A stretch of 64,000 bases of DNA from Nocardia fluminea (GTDB taxonomy: Bacteria > Actinomycetota > Actinomycetes > Mycobacteriales > Mycobacteriaceae), in NCBI RefSeq assembly GCF_002846365.1, contig NZ_PJMW01000002.1, positions 1,798,001 through 1,862,000 of the forward strand, given 5' to 3'. Shown here in pieces: positions 8,800-17,243 of the stretch (positions within the stretch are counted from its first letter, which is position 1; each line of letters starts with the position of its first letter). Under the pieces are notes generated by a model. It was not told the origin of the DNA and did no database searches. It worked only from the letters and a program-made list of their open reading frames with translations. The position numbers were made by a program, and so were the translations under genes.

Positions 8800-8815
8800 C
8801 GCGCCGCGCGGCGCG
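8800..8815. terminator. GC palindrome, possible terminator
   Basis: A 16-base perfect GC palindrome (CGCGCCGCGCGGCGCG) lies right after the stop of the preceding small gene. Confidence 0.4.
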
Positions 8816-8907
8816 GGCGATGAAAACGTTACGCACGCCGACACGCCGGTGCCGTGGCCGTTGTTCTGGGCTTTTCCGGTCGTGGGAAAACAACTTGCGT
8901 GCTTCGC

Positions 8908-8936
8908 TGGACAGCGCTCATCACAGGCCGTAATCT
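8908..8936 (+). promoter_or_regulatory. Sigma70-type promoter of the NlpC/P60 gene
   Basis: TGGACA (8908-8913), a 17-base spacer and TAATCT (8931-8936) give a near-consensus vegetative promoter. A start near 8943 would leave a 5' untranslated leader of about 124 bases before the GTG at 9067. Confidence 0.55.
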
Positions 8937-9066
8937 TCTCGTGACTTAGTGGAGTCTGTCGGTTCGTCAGAGAAGCGGCGCCATTGGGTCACCGCCGAAA
9001 ACTCGTTGTCGTCAAGCGATTCGCGACGAAGCGGCGGGAGAGTAGCAAGATCGGAGACTCGTCTCG

Positions 9067-9690
9067 GTGGGTAAACACAGCTTGCAGCGGGATTCTCGAC
9101 TGCCGAATTCCGTCAAGGGTGCGCTCGTGATGGGCGCGGTGGCCGCTACAACCGGTGCGTTGCCCGCGATTTCGCAGGCCGCCACGATCAACATCCCCGG
9201 TCTCGGTAACTTCGATCTGCCGCCAGAGCTCGAGCAGCCGGCACAGCAGGTCGAGAAGCAGCTCCAGGCGATGGTCGCCCCGCAGGGCCAGGCCGCACCG
9301 CAGCTCCCGAGCGTCCAGATCGAAAACCCCTTCCAGCAGCAGCAGACCGCGGGCAACATCGCCCTCGACGCGGCCCGTGGCAAGCTCGGCGCCGAGTACA
9401 ACTGGGGTGCCGCAGGCCCGCAGAGCTTCGACTGCTCCGGCCTCGTGCAGTGGGCATACCGTCAGGCCGGTGTCGAACTGCCGCGCACCAGCTTCGAGCA
9501 GTCGCATGTCGGCGCTCCGGTCTCGTTCGACAACCTGCAGGCCGGTGACATCGTCATCACCAACGGTGGCGGCCACGTCGGTATCTACGCGGGCAACGGT
9601 CAGCTCGTCAACGCTGTGCAGTCGGGCACCCCCGTGACCTACAGCAACCTCAGCGCTGACGACGTCGTTACGGCTCGCCGTATCGTTTAA
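9067..9690 (+). CDS. Secreted NlpC/P60 peptidoglycan hydrolase
   Basis: The 207-residue product starts with GTG. It has a secretion signal ending near SQAATI, a Gln/Pro-rich spacer and a C-terminal NlpC/P60 domain. The catalytic Cys is C123 in FDCSGLV, the His is H170 in GGGHVGIY, and N182 is the likely third residue. It should cleave stem peptides in the cell wall, like the RipB/RipD group. It lacks the long N-terminal coiled coil of RipA. The next gene follows 3 bases later, so the two may be co-transcribed. Confidence 0.9.
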   Translation: MGKHSLQRDSRLPNSVKGALVMGAVAATTGALPAISQAATINIPGLGNFDLPPELEQPAQQVEKQLQAMVAPQGQAAPQLPSVQIENPFQQQQTAGNIALDAARGKLGAEYNWGAAGPQSFDCSGLVQWAYRQAGVELPRTSFEQSHVGAPVSFDNLQAGDIVITNGGGHVGIYAGNGQLVNAVQSGTPVTYSNLSADDVVTARRIV

Positions 9691-9693
9691 GGG

Positions 9694-10080
9694 GTGCCCC
9701 CCGAACGTTTCGATACCCAGGCCCGCGTCGACGCGTGGACCTGGGCGGTACGCCTTTTCAAAACACGCTCGGCCGCGGCAGAAGCCTGTCGCGCCGGGCA
9801 TGTGCGCGTCAACGGGGTCACTGCGAAACCGGCCCTGACCGTCCGCCCCGGTGACGAGATCAGGATCCGCCATGCCGGCTTCGAGCGCATCGTCGTGGTC
9901 GAGCGGACCATCCACAAGCGCGTCGGACCGCCGATCGCCGCCCAGTGCCTGATCGATCGCAGCCCCCCGCCGCCCCCGAAGGAAGTCCTCGCCACGCTGC
10001 CACAGCGCGAGCGCGGTGCGGGCAGGCCCACGAAACGTGAACGCCGAGAGACAGATCGGCTGATGGGCCGTACTGACTAG
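9694..10080 (+). CDS. S4-domain RNA-binding protein
   Basis: The 128-residue basic protein has an S4 RNA-binding fold at residues about 8-60 (RVDAWTWAVRLFKTRSAA, then GHVRVNGVTAKPALTVRPGDEI). This resembles heat-shock protein 15 / RqcH-partner-like S4 proteins. A basic tail (KRERRETDRLMGR) follows. Hsp15-type proteins bind stalled large ribosomal subunits carrying nascent chains; that role is inferred. GTG at 9694 is chosen because AAGGGG precedes it. Confidence 0.88.
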   Translation: MPPERFDTQARVDAWTWAVRLFKTRSAAAEACRAGHVRVNGVTAKPALTVRPGDEIRIRHAGFERIVVVERTIHKRVGPPIAAQCLIDRSPPPPPKEVLATLPQRERGAGRPTKRERRETDRLMGRTD

Positions 10081-10163
10081 GAATCAGCTGTTGCCAGGTG
10101 CCATTCGCGAACAACAGGGGCCTCGACCTGGCCCGGTGGTCGGCGTGTGGGTGATCGCCTACG

Positions 10164-11114
10164 GTGGCACGTATGGGTGAGCGCACGACGATGTTATCGA
10201 CTGTTCTCGCCTGCTGTATCGCTGTCGCCACCACGGGGCCGCGGCTGCTCTGGCCGCGCGGCGCCGACACCGCTTTTCTCGCCGAGCTGGAGTGCGCTCC
10301 TGTTCCGCCCGCGCACAACACCGTCGCCCTGACCGCGCTCACCCAGGCGGAGCTGTCCGCACCGACGACGATCATCGCCGAAGGGGTGTGGACTCTGCGG
10401 TCCACGCCGCTGACCATGTCGACGTTCCTGATCCGCCACCCGGAGGCCACCTTCCTGGTCGACCCGGCGATCTGCGCGGGCGTGCACGAGCGGGTGCTGC
10501 CCGAGCTGCCCTTCCCCGTGCCGCTGCTGGTCGGCCCCGACAGCCCGGTGCACGGGCTGAGCGAGGTACTGGCCGCCCACGACCTCACCGGCAACGACAT
10601 CGACTTCGTGCTGCCGACACATCTGCACTGGGACCATGTCGCCGGGCTGTACGAACTGCCGGGCCTGGTCCCGATCCGGGTGCCCACCGTCGAATACAGC
10701 TGGGCCATGACCGGTTCGCACGCCCCGCTCGGCGTCGCCCGTGGGCCCCTGCGCGGACGCGCGTTCGACCTCTACGAACTCGACGGCCCGCCGGTGCTGA
10801 CCTTCGCACGTAGTCACGACCTGTTCGGCGACGGGTCCGTGCTGATCGTCGACCTGGCCGGACACACCCCCGGCAGTGTCGGCGTCCTGCTCGCGGTCGA
10901 CGACGGCTCCCGTGTCCTGCTCGCGGGCGACGCGGTCTGGAGCACCCTGCAGATCGACCTCCTGCGTGAGAAGGCGCCGCTGCTCGGCGAGCTCCTCGAC
11001 GCCGACCGCAACCGGGCCTTCGAGACCATCCACCGCCTGCACGCGCTTCCCGCCGAGATCGAAGTGATCCCCGGCCACGACCGCACCGCCGTCACCGCCC
11101 GAACCGCACCCTGA
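10164..11114 (+). CDS. Metallo-beta-lactamase-fold hydrolase
   Basis: The 316-residue product carries the zinc motif HLHWDH (H153, H155, D157, H158). Further metal and fold residues are in DLAGHTPGSVG, LLAGDAVW and IPGHDR, giving a complete two-metal site. A hydrophobic N-terminus (MLSTVLACCIAVATTG) may be a signal or anchor. It could hydrolyse a lactone, thioester or phosphoester; the substrate is not evident. GTG at 10164 is the likely start, with ATG at 10173 as an alternative. Confidence 0.85.
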   Translation: MARMGERTTMLSTVLACCIAVATTGPRLLWPRGADTAFLAELECAPVPPAHNTVALTALTQAELSAPTTIIAEGVWTLRSTPLTMSTFLIRHPEATFLVDPAICAGVHERVLPELPFPVPLLVGPDSPVHGLSEVLAAHDLTGNDIDFVLPTHLHWDHVAGLYELPGLVPIRVPTVEYSWAMTGSHAPLGVARGPLRGRAFDLYELDGPPVLTFARSHDLFGDGSVLIVDLAGHTPGSVGVLLAVDDGSRVLLAGDAVWSTLQIDLLREKAPLLGELLDADRNRAFETIHRLHALPAEIEVIPGHDRTAVTARTAP

Positions 11115-11130
11115 TCACCGGCGCGGAAGG

Positions 11131-12057
11131 TCAGCCCGCGAGACCGGCGGCGACATCGGCGTACTTCGGACGCCACCCCAATTCGTCGTGGGCGAGCCGG
11201 CTCGAGATCCGCATCGAGGTATCGGACATGAGGGCGCCGATATAGGGGACGGCCGATCGGATCATCCAGGCCGGCAGCCGGATCGGGCGTGGGGTTCGCT
11301 GAGTCCGCGAGACCTCCGTGAAGAACTCCCGCCAGGTGATCGGATGGTCGTCGGCGATGTTGTAGGCGCGACCGGGTGTCCCGCGCTCGAGTGCGGCGAC
11401 GGTCGCGGCGGCGGCATCGTCGACATGGACCCAGCTGTTGACCCCGCCGGAACCCAGCGGGCCGACCGGGCTGTGCTTGCGCATCATGCCGGCGAACAGA
11501 TCACTGAACGCACCGGGACCGTAGAAGAGCCCGTAGCGCAACGCGATTCCGTCGACACCGGGCGCGTCGAAGACCTGGCTCTCACCTGCCACGCACGCGC
11601 GGACCACCTCGTCGGCGACCCCGCCGTCGTACACCCCGAACCGATCGCGTTCGGTGATCAGCCGGTCGCCGTGGTCGTGGTACCCGTAGCCGAGGATCAG
11701 CGACTGGGCCACGAACCGCCCCGCGCCCACCACCGTCGCGGCGTCGAGCAGGTTGGCGGTGCCGACCGTGCGCAGCAGTCCGGTCGGATCGTCGGCCGGA
11801 ATCCGGCGCTGTACCTTCGCGCCGCGCAAGGCGGTGGCCTGATGGACGACGGCATCGGCGCGCAGACCCTCGACGGCGCGTAGCAGGCCGTCGCGGTCGA
11901 GCACATCGGCGGTGACGGGTGTGGCGCCGAGTTCGCGCACGAGCGGGTGCGCACCCGGATTACGGACGAGCGCCGACACCGAGTGCCCGTTCGCGGTCAA
12001 CGCGCGGACCAGGGGGCGGCCGATGGCACCGGTGGCGCCTGCGAGCAGAACCTGCAT
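11131..12057 (-). CDS. NAD-dependent epimerase/dehydratase family protein
   Basis: The 308-residue product has an N-terminal Rossmann motif (VLLAGATGAIGRPLV) and the extended-SDR layout, with VHQATAL, an FVAQSLILGYGY strand and a C-terminal substrate region (YNIADDHPITWREFF). The canonical Tyr-x3-Lys is not clear; GYGYHDHGDR occupies that place. It may therefore be an atypical SDR. It converges with the metallo-hydrolase gene and diverges from the flippase-like gene. Confidence 0.85.
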   Translation of the reverse strand: MQVLLAGATGAIGRPLVRALTANGHSVSALVRNPGAHPLVRELGATPVTADVLDRDGLLRAVEGLRADAVVHQATALRGAKVQRRIPADDPTGLLRTVGTANLLDAATVVGAGRFVAQSLILGYGYHDHGDRLITERDRFGVYDGGVADEVVRACVAGESQVFDAPGVDGIALRYGLFYGPGAFSDLFAGMMRKHSPVGPLGSGGVNSWVHVDDAAAATVAALERGTPGRAYNIADDHPITWREFFTEVSRTQRTPRPIRLPAWMIRSAVPYIGALMSDTSMRISSRLAHDELGWRPKYADVAAGLAG

Positions 12058-12219
12058 GATCGTTCCTTCCGGCGGAGCGGGTGTTTCCCTACTTCCTGGA
12101 CGGGGGAACGCCGGTGTTTGTGACGGCTTGTGATCGGCGACACCGCACGCGGGAACGACCCCACCGGTTGGGTGATGTCACGGCGGGTCCGCGGCGTGTC
12201 GGTGTGTATCGTGCGGCTC

Positions 12220-14592
12220 ATGCGAGTCGACGGTCGGGAGATCCCGGTCACGGGGAAACTCCTGCAGCCGATGATCCGCCGTACCAGCGACATCGTCCGG
12301 GTGGTGCTGGCGGGCATCGGCGTCGGCGTGGTGATCGCGGGCTCGCTCATCACCCGGCCGGAGTGGCTGGCGCTGGAACGTTCGGTCGCCAAGATCGTGG
12401 ACTTCCTCAGCCAGGACCAGGCGACCATGGTCTACCTGATCTACGGAATGCTCATCCTGGCACTGCCGTTCGCCATCTTCATCGAACTGGTCCTGCGCAG
12501 GCAGTGGAAGCTGCTGTTCGGGTACGGGGCCGCGGGCCTGCTTGCGGTGCTCGCTCTGTCGATCACCGGCGCCGGCATCTCCACACCGAAATGGCACCTG
12601 CCGGTTCCGGACCGCTTCGACACCTTCCTCTCCCAATTCCTCGACGATCCACGCTGGATCGCGATGCTCGCGGCGATGCTCACCGTGTCGAGCCCGTGGC
12701 TGCCCGTACGGCCGCGGCGCTGGATGTGGTTCCTGCTGTTGATGTTCGCGCCGATCCACTTGGTGGTGAGCTCGGTGGTGCCCGCGCGGGCGATGCTCGG
12801 GCTCGCGGTCGGTTGGCTGGTCGGCGCGGTGATCGTCTGGGTGGTCGGCACGCCCGCGCTCGAGGTGCCGCTCGACGCCGCGGTCCGGGTGCTCGCGGCG
12901 CGTGGCCACACCGTGAAAGCCTTCCGGGTCGATCGGCCGGCCGGGCGCGGACCGCTGCTGCTGGCCACCGAGGTCGACGGGCCCGAAGACGAGATCATGG
13001 TCGAGCTGTACGGCAAGAACCAGCGCAGCTTCGGCGCGATCCGGCAGGTGTGGCGCTGGATCACCTTCCGCTCCAGTGAGACCGCGCCGCTGCACGGATC
13101 GATGCACCGCGCGGTGGAACATCGGGCACTGCTCGGCATCGCGATCGGTGACCTCGGGATGGCCGACAGTCATCAGGTGGCGGTAGCGGGACTCAGCCGC
13201 GGCTGGATGCTCTACGCGCACACCATGCCTCGCGGTACCCTGATCGCGACCCTGTCCGCGCAGGTGCTGCCCGGGGTGTGGCGGTCGCTGCTGCGGCTGC
13301 ACGAGAACCAGATCAGCCTCGGCGATCTGCAACCCGACCTCGTGCGAGTCAGCCAGGGCGACACCCTCTTCGGTGGCTTCTCGGCCGCCGAATTCGGCGC
13401 GGCCGAGACGCAATGCCAGACCGATATCGCCCAGTTGCTGGTGACCACCACCTCGCTCTACGGCAAACACGAGGCGGTCTCGGCGGCGATCGAGGCGCTC
13501 GGCGAGGACAAGGTCGCCTACGCGGCCCGGCGCCTGACGAAATCGGCCATGTCGATCGGCATCCGGAAGTCGGTGCCGCAGTGGACCAAAGTGATGGCCA
13601 CCGCCCGCGAGGAGGTGCGCACGCAGACCGGCCACGACCGGATCCAGTCCGAACAGATCACCCGCTTCTCCCGCAACCAGATCATTCAGCTCGTGCTGCT
13701 GGTCGCGCTGGTCTATGTGGCGTACCCGTTCTTCAGCCAGGTGCCGACCTTCTTCAGCCAGCTGCGCACCCTCAACTGGTGGTGGGCACTCGCGGGTCTG
13801 GCCGTCTCGGGGCTCACCTATGTCGGCGCCGCCGCCGCGCTGGGCGCCTGCGCGGACGGGCTGGTCAAGATGCGGTATCTGCTCGTGGAGCAGCTGGCCA
13901 ACACCTTCGTGGCGACCACCACCCCCGCGGGCGTCGGCGGGTTGGCGCTGAGCGTGCGGTTCCTGCAGAAGGCGGGCATGACGACCCTGCGCGCGACCGC
14001 CGCGGTGGCGATGCAGCAATCGATGCAAGTGCTCACCCACCTGGTGCTGCTCGTGGTGTTCAGCGTGGTGGCGGGCACCTCGACCAATCTGGCCCACATC
14101 GTGCCCGACGCGACCGTGCTGTATCTGATCGCGGGCGTGGGCGTGGGGCTGATCGGCGCGTTCATGTTCGTGCCGACGCTGCGTCGCTGGGTGAACCACT
14201 CGGTGCGCCCGCAGGTCACGGAAGTACTGGGCGAACTCGCCGACCTCGCCAAGGACCCGATGCGATTCGTGGTCATCGTCGGCGGCTGCGGCGCGATCAC
14301 GCTCGGCCAGGCGCTGGCCCTGTGGACGAGCGTCGAGGCTTTCGGCGGCGGCACGGACTTCGTGGCCGTCACCATCGTCACCATGATCGGTGGCACCCTG
14401 GCCTCGGCCGCGCCGACCCCCGGCGGCGTCGGCGCGGTCGAGGCCGCGCTGATCGGTGGCCTCGCGGCCTTCGGCGTCCCCGCCGAGATCGCGGTTCCCG
14501 CCGTTCTGCTCTACCGCGTACTGACCTGCTGGATCCCGGTCGGCCTCGGCTGGCCGGTCATGCGCTGGCTCGACAAGAAGGACATGATCTGA
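12220..14592 (+). CDS. YbhN/UPF0104 flippase-like membrane protein with internal pseudokinase-like region
   Basis: The product of about 790 residues has three parts. An N-terminal membrane block has about six helices. A soluble middle (about residues 225-470) resembles a phosphotransferase (VEHRALLGIAIGDLGM). A C-terminal lysylphosphatidylglycerol-synthase-type transmembrane domain includes TPAGVGGLALSVRFL, TPGGVGAVEAALIGGL and a last segment ending WPVMRWLDKKD. The kinase catalytic loop is degenerate (ISLGDLQPDLVRV in place of HGDxHxxN). Such domains are linked to lipid-linked substrate translocation. ATG at 12175 is an alternative start; neither has a strong ribosome site. Confidence 0.8.
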   Translation: MRVDGREIPVTGKLLQPMIRRTSDIVRVVLAGIGVGVVIAGSLITRPEWLALERSVAKIVDFLSQDQATMVYLIYGMLILALPFAIFIELVLRRQWKLLFGYGAAGLLAVLALSITGAGISTPKWHLPVPDRFDTFLSQFLDDPRWIAMLAAMLTVSSPWLPVRPRRWMWFLLLMFAPIHLVVSSVVPARAMLGLAVGWLVGAVIVWVVGTPALEVPLDAAVRVLAARGHTVKAFRVDRPAGRGPLLLATEVDGPEDEIMVELYGKNQRSFGAIRQVWRWITFRSSETAPLHGSMHRAVEHRALLGIAIGDLGMADSHQVAVAGLSRGWMLYAHTMPRGTLIATLSAQVLPGVWRSLLRLHENQISLGDLQPDLVRVSQGDTLFGGFSAAEFGAAETQCQTDIAQLLVTTTSLYGKHEAVSAAIEALGEDKVAYAARRLTKSAMSIGIRKSVPQWTKVMATAREEVRTQTGHDRIQSEQITRFSRNQIIQLVLLVALVYVAYPFFSQVPTFFSQLRTLNWWWALAGLAVSGLTYVGAAAALGACADGLVKMRYLLVEQLANTFVATTTPAGVGGLALSVRFLQKAGMTTLRATAAVAMQQSMQVLTHLVLLVVFSVVAGTSTNLAHIVPDATVLYLIAGVGVGLIGAFMFVPTLRRWVNHSVRPQVTEVLGELADLAKDPMRFVVIVGGCGAITLGQALALWTSVEAFGGGTDFVAVTIVTMIGGTLASAAPTPGGVGAVEAALIGGLAAFGVPAEIAVPAVLLYRVLTCWIPVGLGWPVMRWLDKKDMI

Positions 14593-14929
14593 GTCCGTAC
14601 CGTCACACAAAAAAGGTTTAGCTGCCCCGTTGCCTGCGTATTCAGTCACGGTGCCGACAGCGCTGTCTGATCCAGCTGAGAGGCATACCAGAAGTAAAGC
14701 CCGCTGATCAAAGACCCGGCGGCGCAACGGTAGCGATGCAGTCGCTGAAGGTCTCGTCTTCGCGGCCCGCCCGATTCTGGACCGACCGAAGGGTGCGACG
14801 AAGGAGTACCCGTAGGGAGGGAAGAATCGGGGCCCGAAGGGCCGCGACCCGAGCGCGCCAGCGCTCCGAGGATTCAGCGCCTAAACTGTCTGGGACGTAG
14901 CCGGATCATGACCGAGAGGTGTTGTTTCG
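14593..14929. other. Intergenic region holding dispersed repeat copy A
   Basis: The 337 bases hold the structured repeat (14760-14847). A possible -10 element TAAACT (14882-14887) lies ahead of the GntR gene. The first 170 bases show A/T-rich CACAAAAAAGG but no gene or clear terminator. Confidence 0.5.
14760..14847 (+). repeat. Dispersed structured element, copy A
   Basis: A 44-base core (14779-14822, beginning GGACCGACCGAAGGGTGC) matches copy B at 43 of 44 positions. The flanking arms pair with each other (TCGCGGCCC/GGGCCGCGA and CGATTCT/AGAATCG). The arms are not the arms of copy B, so pairing is kept while sequence changes. The core could form a small inner hairpin, GGGT (14791-14794) with ACCC (14808-14811). 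The element is in sense orientation, 82 bases upstream of the GntR start. Confidence 0.75.
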
Positions 14930-15703
14930 ATGGGATCCCGGACGGTGGTCGCCGACGTCGCCGATGAGCTGGCGCGCCGCGTAGCCACCGGCGAGTACCG
15001 GCCCGGCGAGCTGATGCCGTCGGTACGCCAGGTCGCCGACGAGTTCGGGATGAACCGCGCTACCGCCCAGCTCATCCTCGGCCGCCTCGAGTCCTACGGT
15101 TTCGTCGAGGCCAGGCGCGGCAAGGGCTTCACCATTCGCGATGTCCGCGTCGAGGGTGGCATGGACGTCTACCGGCACCTGTTCCGGTTCTCGATCACCG
15201 CGCCCGCGGTCGCCGCCGAGATGTTCACCGACATCGTCGAGGTGGAACGCGGCATCGTGGGCGAGGCGCTGCTCGCCTACACGGCGGGGGAGAAGGTGCT
15301 CGATCCGGCCGAGCTCGCCGCCGCGGTCGACGAGCTCGAGGCGATGGCCCGCCAGGCCGTGCCCGACCACGCGCGCCTCATCGCCGCCGAGATCGCGTTG
15401 GTGCGCAAGCTACTGGGCGTGCTCGAGATGAGTATGCAACGTGCGGTACTGAATTCGATCGCCGATATGGTCGTCGAGGTGCCCGAGGCGGTCGCCGCCT
15501 ATTTCGCCGTCGCACCCGATCTGCACGTGCTCGTCTGGCGCGCGCTGCTCGCGGTGTGGGACGCCGAATCCGCGCCGAGCGAAGCACAACTCGCGCTGTT
15601 CGGGGACCTGTTCGCGCTGTACCACGAGAAGGTGATCGCTCGTTTCGGCCAGCTCGTCGGCGAGACACCGGTCCATACCGTGCCGCTGAGCTCGGCCGTC
15701 TGA
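14930..15703 (+). CDS. GntR-family transcriptional regulator
   Basis: The 257-residue product has an N-terminal winged helix of the GntR family (residues about 8-70: ELARRVATGEYRPGELMPSVRQ, then ADEFGMNRATAQLILGRLES and GFVEARRGKGFTIRD). An all-helical C-terminus (about 95-235) is consistent with an FCD-like ligand domain, but clear metal-binding His residues are not obvious. The ligand is unknown. It is convergent with the ThrE-like gene, with stops one base apart. A dispersed repeat lies upstream. Confidence 0.85.
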   Translation: MGSRTVVADVADELARRVATGEYRPGELMPSVRQVADEFGMNRATAQLILGRLESYGFVEARRGKGFTIRDVRVEGGMDVYRHLFRFSITAPAVAAEMFTDIVEVERGIVGEALLAYTAGEKVLDPAELAAAVDELEAMARQAVPDHARLIAAEIALVRKLLGVLEMSMQRAVLNSIADMVVEVPEAVAAYFAVAPDLHVLVWRALLAVWDAESAPSEAQLALFGDLFALYHEKVIARFGQLVGETPVHTVPLSSAV

Positions 15704-15704
15704 A

Positions 15705-17144
15705 CTAGCTGTCTGAGTCGGGTTTCCCTGTCGTTTTCGCGGTGTGTGCCCATGGCAGATGGTGTGGGTACACCGTGTCGATGATCGTGCTGACGCGCGG
15801 TGCGTGCGCGGTGGCCAGACCCGACCCGACCATCACCCCGAGCGCGATCGACATCACCGAGAGCAGCGCCGAGACCAGCACCTCCAGCCCACCGGTCGAC
15901 ACCCCCGACAGCGAATGCGTGACGAGATCGGAGATCCCGGTGAGGCTGATTCCGCCGGGCACCAGCATCCAGAACGCGGGCAGGAACGCCACCTGGGTCG
16001 GTGGCGCGTGCTTGCGGCGCTGGATCAGATACGCGGCGTTCACGGCGACGAGCCCGCCGAGGAAGGTGCCGGTCAGCGGTCCGGATACGTGCTTGCCGAG
16101 GACTTGGGCCGCGTAGGTGACATAGAGGACCAGCAGCAGCCAGCCCACCGTGTTCTGCGGCGCGCTCGACCGCCACGAATGCCCGTACCCGATCAGCAGT
16201 ACCCCGAGTATCGGTGCCCACCATCCCAATTGGGCACTGCTCACCGGCGGATCCGACAGCGGCCCGAGCACACTGATCCCCACATAGGAACCCAGCGCGA
16301 GCAGGAACAGCATGTTGATGCCGTAGACGACCCGGCTGGCACCGGCCACCATCGATCCGGTCGCCAACTCGATCGTGCCGTTGGTGAGCATCGCACCGGG
16401 CAGCAGCGTCGCGACGGCCGGAATCAGCAATTGTTGCGGCTGCCCACCGGCGAGCGCGCCGGGGAAGCCGTACGCGAGCACCGCGACCACCGCCGACGCG
16501 ACCACCGGCAACGCCATCGACAACAGCCGCACCCGGTCGGCGAGCTGGGTCAGCACACCGACGACCAGGCCGAGCACCACGTAGCCCACCAGGGCCCGCG
16601 CGCCCGGGTTGAGCATCATCCCGATACCCACGGTCAGCACGACCTGCCCGAGCAGGATCAGCCACGGCGGGCTGCCGGGTTTCTGGGTCAGGATCGCGTC
16701 GAGGTCCCTCGATGCCACACCCGGCGGCGGCGCGTCCTGCTCGATCCGGTCGATCAGCCGGTAGAGGCCGTCGATCTGGTCCAGTGGCAGGGTGCCGACG
16801 CGGGCGTCGAGCATGTCGATGGCGGAGTCGTTGCCGGTGCGGACCCGGACGAACACAGCGGTGGGCAACACCATGAAATGGATGTTGGCGGTGCCGTAGC
16901 GCTTCGACAGCTTGTCGAGGATGGTCTGCACGCGCGCGGAGGTCTCGCCCGCCCCGACCAGCGCCACGCCGAGGCGGCACAGCAGATTCAGCAGGTCGGC
17001 GGGTACCGGCGGGTCGACGGGCGGTGTGTGCTCGGTGGAGCGCGGCGGGCTCTTCCCGTACTCCGTGCGAATCCTGGAGATGGCGCGGGTGACCCGGTAC
17101 TTGGCCACCCGCCAGGTCCTGCTCGCGTATTCCTCCGAAGCCAT
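15705..17144 (-). CDS. Threonine/serine exporter (ThrE family)
   Basis: The 479-residue product has the two-part ThrE architecture. The N-terminal soluble segment (about 50-165, including GAGETSARVQTILDKLSKRYG) precedes about ten hydrophobic helices. The signature TLLPGAMLTNGTIELATG is present. A second ThrE-like half contains FLPAFWMLVPGGISLTGI. The family exports threonine and serine by proton motive force in Corynebacterium. Specificity here is inferred. Confidence 0.88.
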   Translation of the reverse strand: MASEEYASRTWRVAKYRVTRAISRIRTEYGKSPPRSTEHTPPVDPPVPADLLNLLCRLGVALVGAGETSARVQTILDKLSKRYGTANIHFMVLPTAVFVRVRTGNDSAIDMLDARVGTLPLDQIDGLYRLIDRIEQDAPPPGVASRDLDAILTQKPGSPPWLILLGQVVLTVGIGMMLNPGARALVGYVVLGLVVGVLTQLADRVRLLSMALPVVASAVVAVLAYGFPGALAGGQPQQLLIPAVATLLPGAMLTNGTIELATGSMVAGASRVVYGINMLFLLALGSYVGISVLGPLSDPPVSSAQLGWWAPILGVLLIGYGHSWRSSAPQNTVGWLLLVLYVTYAAQVLGKHVSGPLTGTFLGGLVAVNAAYLIQRRKHAPPTQVAFLPAFWMLVPGGISLTGISDLVTHSLSGVSTGGLEVLVSALLSVMSIALGVMVGSGLATAHAPRVSTIIDTVYPHHLPWAHTAKTTGKPDSDS

Positions 17145-17243
17145 GTCACCGCCGTCCGCGACCTTGTGGCAATGGTGCGGGGCGGTGTGCTGAACACCGC
17201 CCCGCAGGTCAGATACGCCGAGTGTAGGGGAGGCGGGGTGAGC

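Noticed and set aside
8940..9066. c-di-AMP (ydaO-type) riboswitch before the NlpC/P60 gene
   Set aside because: Gene context fits, but none of the conserved sequence blocks of that riboswitch could be found.
12178..14727. An 849-codon minus-strand open frame
   Set aside because: It is antisense to the flippase-like gene and has unnatural composition (rich in His, Arg, Asp, Gln) typical of the reverse of GC-rich coding DNA.
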